Positions 1-4,989 of a DNA stretch of 7,913 nucleotides are shown one piece after another (within the stretch, counting starts at the first letter, position 1; every line of letters begins with the position of its first letter). Below the pieces are notes generated by a model. It worked only from the letters and a program-made list of their open reading frames with translations, made no database searches and was not told the DNA's origin. The position numbers and the translations under genes are program-made. The stretch spans positions 1 to 7,913 of the forward strand of contig CANKNL010000142.1 in assembly GCA_947483345.1 (NCBI GenBank). Direction: 5' to 3'. The stretch is from Chitinophagaceae bacterium. GTDB taxonomy: Bacteria > Bacteroidota > Bacteroidia > Chitinophagales > Chitinophagaceae.

Positions 1-781
1 AAAAGAATTTTGAAATGGTGAGATAAGTAAATATGGAAAACCCTGCAAAAAAACAAAGGGTACCCCATAAACCAAAAAAGTGCATAGGCCTTTTACCAAA
101 TTTACCAACAAACATAATTGAAAAAAGATCGAGGAACCCATTTATAAAACGCTCCCAGCCAAATTTGGTTATCCCGTATTTTCTGGCTCGGTGCTCTACC
201 ACTTTTTCGCCTATTTTTCTAAAGCCGCTCCATTTTGCCAAAATGGGAATATAACGGTGCATTTCCCCATAAATTTCAATGCTTTTCACCACTTTACTTT
301 TATAGGATTTAAGGCCACAATTAAAATCGTGCAGTTTAATCCCCGAACTTTTTCGGGCTGCAGCATTAAATAATTTTGATGGAATATTTTTTGAAAAAGT
401 ATTATCATAGCGTTTTTTCTTCCACCCACTTACAATGTCAAAGCCATCCTCCACAATCATTTTCCGTAGTTCGGGAATTTCATCAGGACTGTCCTGCATA
501 TCAGCATCCATGGTTATTACAACATCGCCCTGCGAGGCTTTAAAGCCCTCATTAAGTGCTGCGCTTTTACCATAGTTGCGTTGAAATTTGATCCCTTTAA
601 TATGGGGATTAACAAGGCGTAGCTGCTCTATTACTTTCCATGAATCATCCGTACTGCCATCATCAATGTAAATTATTTCATAACTAAAATTATTGTCCAG
701 CATTACTTTTTCAATCCATGCCGACAGTTCGGGCAAAGATTCATCTTCGTTAAATAAGGGTATTACAATTGATAGATCCAT
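1..781 (-). CDS. Glycosyltransferase family 2, DPM1/ArnC-like (C-terminus beyond window edge)
   Basis: My translation of the minus strand from the ATG at 779-781 stays open for 260 codons to the left edge, so the 3' end is missing. Visible GT-A features are the N-terminal strand MDLSIVIPLFNE, the DDGSTDDSW nucleotide-binding motif (residues 40-48), QRNYGKSAA (67-75), the DAD metal/nucleotide motif (92-94) followed by MQDSP, HDFNCGLK (151-158), GEMHRYIP (172-179) and HR at 197-198. The segment FVGKFGKRPMHFFG (224-237) is followed by a hydrophobic stretch from about 241 that should be the first membrane helix. Known relatives transfer sugars from nucleotide donors to polyprenyl phosphate at the cytoplasmic membrane and usually have about 310-330 residues with two C-terminal helices, so roughly 50-70 residues are probably missing. 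The start lies 5 bp after the DUF4199 stop, with a purine-rich AAGAGAAA upstream, so it is probably the last visible gene of the operon. The exact sugar and acceptor cannot be read from the sequence. Confidence 0.93.
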   Translation of the reverse strand, partial: MDLSIVIPLFNEDESLPELSAWIEKVMLDNNFSYEIIYIDDGSTDDSWKVIEQLRLVNPHIKGIKFQRNYGKSAALNEGFKASQGDVVITMDADMQDSPDEIPELRKMIVEDGFDIVSGWKKKRYDNTFSKNIPSKLFNAAARKSSGIKLHDFNCGLKSYKSKVVKSIEIYGEMHRYIPILAKWSGFRKIGEKVVEHRARKYGITKFGWERFINGFLDLFSIMFVGKFGKRPMHFFGLWGTLCFFAGFSIFTYLTISKFF

Positions 782-786
782 GTAAA

Positions 787-1275
787 TTAATTTCTCTTAA
801 TAAAAAACAATGAAGTGGCAGCAGTAAAGGCAGCGCCAATAAGCAAATATCCAAATATAGCACCTGATAACAACATGGTGAGGTAATAATCCTTTGCTTT
901 TTCAAGATTAGTGGTCATTTCAGCCGCTGTTGTATTTCCTTTTTTAACCATGTCTACTGTATACGCTTTTACCATATCATCTTTAAACTCGGGATGCAGT
1001 TTATTAAAAACAAATGTAAAAATGACCATCAACAAGGTTATTACTATAAAACACTTAAATCCCTGAAGAAAAAATGCGCCAAATTTATTGGTATTTTCGG
1101 CTGATTTTGAAAAATCATAAATGGTCCAGATGATACCCGCTGCATAGGCTAAATAAATAATGTATTGAAGGGGGCTGTCAAATGGACGTCCCGAATAAAA
1201 AAAAGCCAACGACAACATGATCATTACGGCTCCGGCAATTAATCCTTTTTTAGCGGCACTTAAATTTTTAAACAT
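787..1275 (-). CDS. DUF4199 family integral membrane protein
   Basis: This 162-residue protein shows four hydrophobic segments at about residues 11-27, 34-54, 72-91 and 130-158. A polar loop (about 92-128, including HPEF and a lysine-rich stretch) sits between helices 3 and 4, and the C-terminus is basic (FFIKRN). The helix layout, length and loop match the DUF4199 family of Bacteroidota, whose function is unknown. The gene lies 4 bp after the dihydroorotase-like stop and 5 bp before the GT2 start, so it is almost certainly co-transcribed with both. From memory, DUF4199 genes commonly sit beside DPM1-like glycosyltransferases in this phylum. A role as membrane partner or flippase accessory for the GT2 enzyme is inference from position only. 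There is no Shine-Dalgarno; the leader before the ATG is A-rich, as is common in the phylum. Confidence 0.85.
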   Translation of the reverse strand: MFKNLSAAKKGLIAGAVMIMLSLAFFYSGRPFDSPLQYIIYLAYAAGIIWTIYDFSKSAENTNKFGAFFLQGFKCFIVITLLMVIFTFVFNKLHPEFKDDMVKAYTVDMVKKGNTTAAEMTTNLEKAKDYYLTMLLSGAIFGYLLIGAAFTAATSLFFIKRN

Positions 1276-1279
1276 ATTT

Positions 1280-2536
1280 TTAGTTCAATTGTAAATTTGA
1301 TTTATTCATAATGCCAATCACTTTTCCCATTAATGTTTTGCCAATAAAAGCTGAGTTTTTTGATTTGGAATGTATCATGGAGGCTTCAAAAACAAATTCA
1401 GTTGTTGGTGTAAATAAAGTGAGTGATGCTGGTTCTCCTGTTTTTATTTCAGGGATGGGTAAACCAAATATATGCCTGATATTGATGGTTTGCATCTGCA
1501 CAAAATCTTCTGCTGTTAAGCCACAATACATGAATACGGCAAACAGGGTTTCCAAACTGATCATGCCGGGTTTAGCATATTCAAATTCACATGTTTTATT
1601 ATCCCAATGTTGGGGTAGGTGATGAGAAGCAATACAGTCGATGGTTCCATCAAGTAAGGCCTGTCTTAAAGCCAGCATATCCGTCCTGTTTCTTACTGGT
1701 GGATTAAGTTTTAGATTGGCGTCATACGACTGCAGATCTTCATCACAGAAATAAATTTGATATGGGGTGATAGAACAGGTTACCGCTATGCCGGCATCTT
1801 TAGCCCGCTTTATATAGTCCAAGCTTTTGGGAGATGAAACGCCGGTGAAGTGCAGTTTACTATCTGCATACCTGGCCAATTTAATATCACGGGCCACCAT
1901 TAGTTCTTCAGCCATAGTTGGCTTACCTGGAAGGCCCATTTGTGTAGATATAATGCCCTCATTCATCAGCCCGTTTGTGCCAATACTGGTATCGTCGGGG
2001 ATTTGGATAATAGTGCCATTAAAGCGTTTAACATACTGAAGAGCCTTTAAAATCAATCCCGAATTTTGAATAGGATGAATACCATCGCTAAAAGCCAGAG
2101 CGCCGGATTGGCGCATATCATACATTTCGGAAAGTTCTTTGCCCTCAGCCATTTTTGAAACAGCACCAATAGGATGAATATTTATAGCAACCTGCTTTGC
2201 CTTTTGATTGATATATTCTATCTGTGATTTATTATCCACCACAGGGTGGCTGTTTGGGATCAGCATAATATCTGTAAAACCTCCTGCAGCTGCGGCTTTT
2301 GCACCAGATTCAATATTTTCCTTTTGTTCAAATCCGGGATCTCCAAAATCGGCAAACATATCCATCCAGCCAATGCTTACACATAATCCTGTATTTTCAA
2401 TGCGTTGATCTGCTTGAGCTGTAATTTGGTCTTCTATATCGGTAATGATACCGTCTGTTATTAAAATATCTTTAATTTGCCCGTTATAAGGAGAGGCGGG
2501 AGAAATAATTGTAGCCTGTTTGATTAAAATTTTCAT
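1280..2536 (-). CDS. Dihydroorotase-family amidohydrolase homologue, probably non-catalytic (pyrC-like)
   Basis: At 418 residues this has normal class I dihydroorotase length and layout: a short beta-domain (1-50), a TIM-barrel core, and a C-terminal beta segment (about 365-410). Retained family motifs are DPG (66-68), AAAAGGFTD (81-89), IPNSHP (93-98), FSDG (149-152) and KLNPPVR (276-282). Metal-site motifs are altered by eye alignment. The usual DxHxHxREPG reads DMFADFGDPG (59-68), losing both histidines and the substrate-binding arginine. The HCED region reads QIPDD (178-182), the third-histidine site reads HFTGVSS (229-235), and ATDHAPH reads ASHHLPQH (303-310), replacing the catalytic Asp with His. 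An active enzyme closes carbamoyl-aspartate to dihydroorotate in pyrimidine synthesis; this copy probably cannot. Similar degenerate homologues exist in Bacteroidota, and non-catalytic PyrC' subunits support aspartate carbamoyltransferase in Pseudomonas. It heads the operon with DUF4199 and GT2. The frame is intact, so it is not a pseudogene. Automated pipelines would call it dihydroorotase. Confidence 0.9.
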   Translation of the reverse strand: MKILIKQATIISPASPYNGQIKDILITDGIITDIEDQITAQADQRIENTGLCVSIGWMDMFADFGDPGFEQKENIESGAKAAAAGGFTDIMLIPNSHPVVDNKSQIEYINQKAKQVAINIHPIGAVSKMAEGKELSEMYDMRQSGALAFSDGIHPIQNSGLILKALQYVKRFNGTIIQIPDDTSIGTNGLMNEGIISTQMGLPGKPTMAEELMVARDIKLARYADSKLHFTGVSSPKSLDYIKRAKDAGIAVTCSITPYQIYFCDEDLQSYDANLKLNPPVRNRTDMLALRQALLDGTIDCIASHHLPQHWDNKTCEFEYAKPGMISLETLFAVFMYCGLTAEDFVQMQTINIRHIFGLPIPEIKTGEPASLTLFTPTTEFVFEASMIHSKSKNSAFIGKTLMGKVIGIMNKSNLQLN

Positions 2537-2552
2537 GTATTTAAAAGTTCAG

Positions 2553-2581
2553 CTAAGATAAGGTAAGTTGCTGTTTTAAAA
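2553..2581 (-). promoter_or_regulatory. Candidate Bacteroidota promoter for the dihydroorotase-like operon
   Basis: On the minus strand, TTTT (complement of 2578-2581), a 17-bp spacer, and TATCTTAG (complement of 2553-2560) resemble the TTTG / TAnnTTTG elements of the Bacteroidota primary sigma factor, with one mismatch in each box. It would put transcription start only about 10-15 bases before the ATG at 2536. The -33 element abuts that of the plus-strand tRNA promoter. The match is imperfect, so this is a prediction only. Confidence 0.4.
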
Positions 2582-2604
2582 GTTGAAAATTTCTGCTACT
2601 TTTG
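2574..2604 (+). promoter_or_regulatory. Promoter of tRNA-Pro (Bacteroidota TAnnTTTG type)
   Basis: TTTT (2574-2577), a 19-bp spacer and TACTTTTG (2597-2604) fit the Bacteroidota sigma-factor consensus TTTG-N19/20-TAnnTTTG; the -7 box is exact and the -33 box has one mismatch. The predicted start near 2609-2612 gives about 50 bases of leader before the tRNA. The location directly upstream of an RNA gene supports it. Confidence 0.65.
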
Positions 2605-2619
2605 CCATCCGCTGTTTTT

Positions 2620-2661
2620 GGGTTGTAACTAACCCTAGTAATGGCAAATGGGTTATTTTTT
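2620..2661 (+). promoter_or_regulatory. Leader with two mutually exclusive weak hairpins before the tRNA
   Basis: GGGTT (2620-2624) can pair with AACCC (2631-2635). Alternatively TAACCC (2630-2635) can pair with GGGTTA (2650-2655), and that second pairing is followed directly by six T residues (2656-2661), ending one base before the tRNA. The second form has the shape of a weak intrinsic terminator and the first that of a competing hairpin. The stems are only 5-6 bp, so the structure may be irrelevant and simply be removed during 5' processing. Confidence 0.25.
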
Positions 2662-2735
2662 CGGGATGTAGCGCAGCCCGGTAGCGCACACGTCTGGGGG
2701 GCGTGGGGTCGCAAGTTCGAATCTTGTCATCCCGA
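2662..2735 (+). tRNA. tRNA-Pro (anticodon GGG)
   Basis: A full 74-nt cloverleaf can be folded by hand. The acceptor CGGGATG (2662-2668) pairs perfectly with CATCCCG (2728-2734). The D stem is GCGC/GCGC (2671-2674 with 2684-2687). The anticodon stem CACGT/GCGTG (2689-2693 with 2701-2705) encloses the loop CTGGGGG, with anticodon GGG at 2696-2698. The T stem GCAAG/CTTGT (2711-2715 with 2723-2727) encloses the loop TTCGAAT, and the discriminator is A2735. It reads proline codons CCC and CCU. CCA is not encoded, since CAT follows the discriminator, so the end must be added by nucleotidyltransferase. A matching promoter lies upstream and a terminator about 45 bases downstream, so it looks like a single-gene transcript. 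Confidence 0.97.
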
Positions 2736-2781
2736 CATTGTTATTTCCTAAGATAATAATTGTTTTTGGAGATAACACCTG

Positions 2782-2811
2782 AAAGCCGACTTTAAATGGT
2801 CGGCTTTTTTT
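2782..2811 (+). terminator. Intrinsic terminator of tRNA-Pro
   Basis: AAAGCCGAC (2782-2790) pairs with GTCGGCTTT (2799-2807) around an 8-base loop, and T residues continue to 2811. The GC-rich 6-bp core followed by a T-run is the classic rho-independent form. Its position about 45 bases past the tRNA fits release of the tRNA precursor. Confidence 0.85.
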
Positions 2812-2817
2812 ATTGCT

Positions 2818-2849
2818 CCAAAACGAGCATAATATCTTGCTCAATTTGG
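2818..2849. repeat. Imperfect 32-bp inverted repeat
   Basis: CCAAA (2818-2822) pairs with TTTGG (2845-2849), and GAGCA (2825-2829) with TGCTC (2838-2842), with a 2x2 mismatch between the two stems and an 8-base loop. It sits just past the tRNA terminator, with no T-run. It could be a protein-binding dyad or the remnant of a small repeat element. No function is evident. Confidence 0.45.
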
Positions 2850-2866
2850 TTAGAACTGGCGGTAGG

Positions 2867-2878
2867 CATCCCGACATT
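2867..2878. repeat. 12-bp direct repeat of the tRNA-Pro 3' end
   Basis: CATCCCGACATT here repeats 2728-2739 exactly; that copy is the 3' acceptor strand, discriminator and first flanking bases of tRNA-Pro. The spacing between copies is 139 bp. The preceding bases (2850-2866) do not form a T arm, so it is not a second tRNA. Duplicated tRNA 3' ends often mark integrase attachment sites, but the interval is too short for any element and contains no gene, so at most it is a relic. Confidence 0.5.
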
Positions 2879-3038
2879 ATCAATCTCTACTTTGTTGATT
2901 TATTGCACTAAAACTATGATATGTCGCCAAAATCAATTTTATATAAATACAAAAGGATATAAGTTCTGCTTTTGAATAAAAAAGTATAATTTTATAAACT
3001 GAACCTTAATAAATTTCCCTTAATCAAAAACTCAGCTT

Positions 3039-3722
3039 ATGACGATGAAATCAGTATTAAAAACAAGTGCCTTCTTTTTATTATTACTTTTTGTTACTGC
3101 CGAAAGTATAAAAGCACAAAAAGTGAAAATTACAACCTCTCCGCAGTCTGCTAAGATTTTCGTTAACGGGGTATCGATGGGTGCGGGCCAATTAATAGTA
3201 ACAGTGCCAGGCAACGAATGTGTTACCGTACAAATTGTTGAAGAAGGTTTTATTCCGGAGACCAGGACCTACTGTAAAAAAAGAGGGGTTTCACCACCAC
3301 CCAAAACAGATTATTTTCAATTACAGCCCGATGAGTCTTATACGTCATCCTTACAATCTGATATTGCCAACAATGAAATTGTTTTAAATGTAAAATCCGA
3401 TCGTACTAAAACAGAAGCCTGGAGAATTATTGTGTCTACCATTTTAAGTAAGTTTGATGTGCTGGAAAACAATGATGAAAAATTGGGTTATTTAAGAACG
3501 TCCTGGGTAGGAGTAACCTTTAAAGCCAATACCGTTCGTATGCGTGTAATTGTTAAACAAGCCAGTGATGATCCATTATCATACAAGATCAAATTGGTTT
3601 CAGAAAATTCCGGCAGGTCTGGCACCTCTTTCAGTGCAGATGAACAATACCGGTCATTTGACAGGATTTTGAAAAAATATGATGGCTTTCTGGAAGAAAT
3701 ATCAACAAAGCTTAAAAATTAA
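3039..3722 (+). CDS. Secreted PEGA-like domain protein, function unknown
   Basis: The 227-residue product starts with a clear signal peptide: basic MTMK, a hydrophobic core SAFFLLLLFV at about 10-19, and probable type I cleavage after IKA at residue 26. No lipobox cysteine is present. Residues 28-80 look like a PEGA domain: a strand KVKITTSPQSAKIFVNG, then an ordered beta pattern ending PETRTYCK. C61 and C79 could form a disulfide. A linker rich in S, P and K (81-100) leads to a C-terminal alpha/beta domain (about 112-226) with TEAWRIIVSTIL, DEKLGYLRTSW and VRMRVIVK. That pattern faintly recalls the helix-grip fold of BamC-like outer membrane lipoproteins, but this is an impression, not an assignment. 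An in-frame ATG at 3045 is an alternative start; both keep the signal peptide. The gene stands alone, convergent with the transglycosylase. It probably acts in the periplasm or at the envelope. Confidence 0.85.
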   Translation: MTMKSVLKTSAFFLLLLFVTAESIKAQKVKITTSPQSAKIFVNGVSMGAGQLIVTVPGNECVTVQIVEEGFIPETRTYCKKRGVSPPPKTDYFQLQPDESYTSSLQSDIANNEIVLNVKSDRTKTEAWRIIVSTILSKFDVLENNDEKLGYLRTSWVGVTFKANTVRMRVIVKQASDDPLSYKIKLVSENSGRSGTSFSADEQYRSFDRILKKYDGFLEEISTKLKN

Positions 3723-3730
3723 AGTTATTT

Positions 3731-3747
3731 AATAACCGGTTGTTATT
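3731..3747. repeat. Small hairpin after the PEGA-like gene
   Basis: AATAAC (3731-3736) and GTTATT (3742-3747) flank a CGGTT loop. An additional GTTATT at 3724-3729 could pair with the same AATAAC as an alternative. It directly precedes the large terminator-like hairpin and may help pause the polymerase. The 6-bp AT-rich stem is weak. Confidence 0.4.
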
Positions 3748-3790
3748 ATTAAAAATGCAATTGTAATTTTATTACAATTGCATTTTTAAT
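3748..3790. terminator. Bidirectional terminator between convergent genes
   Basis: A perfect 20-bp inverted repeat with a TTT loop at 3768-3770: the left arm 3748-3767 is the exact reverse complement of the right arm 3771-3790. Each arm carries a five-base A or T run near its outer end, so transcripts from either strand form a stem that includes a U-rich 3' side. It lies 25 bp after the plus-strand stop and 18 bp beyond the minus-strand stop, the expected place to stop both. The stem is AT-rich, with only two short GC steps (TGC/GCA), but its length compensates. Confidence 0.8.
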
Positions 3791-3808
3791 GTCAGCTTAG
3801 CGGTCAGG

Positions 3809-4939
3809 TTAATTATTAGCTGTATTCACTTTCATTATTACCGGTGCTTTGTTTTTTAATGCTTTTAACGCTATGCCTTTTTCATTTTGGGTATCTAATA
3901 AAATAACGTGATGGTCATACCCCATATCAATTAAAACCCGGTCATCAATTATCCAGCCTCTTCCCTGTATCACAGTCTGTTTACCTGTAAAACGGTTGAA
4001 GACCTGCAAATCATCCAGCAATACAAAGGAAACAATATCTCCGTCTTTGAATTTTTTATACTTTCCGGTTATACGTGCAGCTACAAATTTAATTTTTGAC
4101 AGATCCGTTTTTGATACACCATTTAATTTTTTGCCTAAAGTTACCGGATGTTCACCATCGTTTTCATCCACTTTAATAGTCATGCCACCAATCTTTACAT
4201 TAGTGGCATTGATATCTGATTTACCGTTTTTTGATTTGGGGTCTTTACTTGAAGTGAATATATTGTATCCGAAATTACCCATGTATAATTCCGGAAATTC
4301 AAATAATTCTTTAACTGCAATGATCTTATATACATAGGCAGCTGTTTCTTCATTTAACTGCATTTGAAAATAATTTGTACCTTGTTTTTTTATGGCATTT
4401 TGGATGTTACCAATACCATTATTATAGGCTGCCGCAGTTAAAGACCATGAGGATATGCCAAACTGTTTTCGAATATATAAATAATAATTTGCTAAAACCT
4501 TACAGGCTGCGTAAGTTGATTTATTAAAATCATTTCTGTCATCAACCACCCCATTTACAACCAAGCCCAGTTCTCTGGCAGTTTCCGGCATCAGTTGCCA
4601 AAACCCTGCAGCACCGGCACTTGAAACGGCATTTTTAAATCCACTTTCTACTATGGCCAGGTATTTAAAATCCTGCGGTAAACCCGTAGCACTCAAATAA
4701 TATTCTACCTGACTCATGTATTGATTAACCCTTTGCCGTAAAGAAGGCACATTTACATAATTAATCTGTTTTTTTATGATGCTCATCAACTTATCAGATA
4801 CAAACTGGTCAGCTACAGGAATACGTTCTCCGCAAAAAATAATTTCATGCTGAGCTATTGATTGATTTGACAGCCCGGATAAATAACAACAGAGTACAAG
4901 TTTGTAAAGGACTAAATTATGTTTTATAAATATTTTCAT
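3809..4939 (-). CDS. Secreted lytic transglycosylase, SLT/MltD-like
   Basis: This 376-residue protein has an N-terminal signal segment (hydrophobic about 9-22, possible cleavage after SIA at 29) and an SLT catalytic domain at about 75-215. Key motifs are LPQDFKYLAIVESGF with catalytic Glu at 98, SSAGAAGFWQLMPETAREL (106-124), AAAYNNGIGNI (169-179) and the helix ETAAYVYKI (198-206). These define family 1 lytic transglycosylases, which cleave the MurNAc-GlcNAc bond of peptidoglycan to leave 1,6-anhydroMurNAc in the periplasm. Unlike many MltD enzymes there is no recognisable LysM repeat. Residues about 245-376 form a distinct beta-rich tail with VNVKIGG-like and DDLQVFNRFTG strands that I cannot assign. 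The gene starts 50 bp after the TPR-like stop on the same strand, so co-transcription is likely. A TTATTTTG string (complement of 4953-4960) is one base off a -7 box but lies only 14 bp from the ATG with no good -33 element. Confidence 0.92.
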   Translation of the reverse strand: MKIFIKHNLVLYKLVLCCYLSGLSNQSIAQHEIIFCGERIPVADQFVSDKLMSIIKKQINYVNVPSLRQRVNQYMSQVEYYLSATGLPQDFKYLAIVESGFKNAVSSAGAAGFWQLMPETARELGLVVNGVVDDRNDFNKSTYAACKVLANYYLYIRKQFGISSWSLTAAAYNNGIGNIQNAIKKQGTNYFQMQLNEETAAYVYKIIAVKELFEFPELYMGNFGYNIFTSSKDPKSKNGKSDINATNVKIGGMTIKVDENDGEHPVTLGKKLNGVSKTDLSKIKFVAARITGKYKKFKDGDIVSFVLLDDLQVFNRFTGKQTVIQGRGWIIDDRVLIDMGYDHHVILLDTQNEKGIALKALKNKAPVIMKVNTANN

Positions 4940-4989
4940 ATCACAGAAACTTCAAAATAATAAACCGACAATAAATTTGTTTAAAAAAA

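Larger units (their letters stand above)
2736..3038. other. Intergenic region between tRNA-Pro and the PEGA-like gene
   Basis: These 303 bases hold no convincing gene. From left to right they contain the tRNA terminator (2782-2811), an imperfect inverted repeat (2818-2849), a 12-bp copy of the tRNA 3' end (2867-2878), and a very AT-rich stretch (about 2880-3038) that should hold the promoter of the plus-strand gene at 3039. The best -7-like string there is TAATTTTA (2987-2994), one base off TAnnTTTG, but no well-spaced -33 box accompanies it, so I do not call it as a promoter. Confidence 0.6.

Noticed and set aside
33..373. Two plus-strand open frames at 33-254 and 191-373
   Set aside because: Both lie antisense to the GT2 gene, whose motifs (DAD, HDFNCG, EMHRY) show that the minus strand is coding.
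1311..2408. Plus-strand open frames at 1311-1622, 1827-2039 and 2208-2408
   Set aside because: They are antisense shadows of the intact dihydroorotase-like gene, with no recognisable domain.
1280..2536. Dihydroorotase-like gene as a decaying pseudogene
   Set aside because: The frame is full length with no stop or frameshift, sits tightly in an operon, and keeps family scaffold motifs, so it is more likely a maintained non-catalytic protein.
2641..2760. Plus-strand open frame from ATG 2641 through the tRNA (MANGLFFRDVAQPGSAHVWG...)
   Set aside because: It reads straight through a perfect tRNA cloverleaf. Such RDVAQPGSA-type peptides are artefacts of tRNA sequence.
2850..2876. Possible second, degenerate tRNA ending at the repeated CATCCCGACA
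   Set aside because: The five bases expected for the T stem (TTAGA and GTAGG) do not pair, and no D or anticodon arm can be found upstream.
2653..2883. Minus-strand 76-residue open frame across the tRNA (contains MTRFELATPRPPDVCAT)
   Set aside because: It is the antisense reading of tRNA-Pro and its terminator. This peptide pattern is a well-known false protein call over tRNA genes.
3032..3214. Minus-strand 60-residue open frame over the start of the PEGA-like gene
   Set aside because: It is a shadow frame; the plus strand has a clear signal peptide and a PEGA pattern in the same bases.
3996..4337. Plus-strand 113-residue open frame
   Set aside because: It is antisense to the C-terminal part of the lytic transglycosylase and resembles no family.
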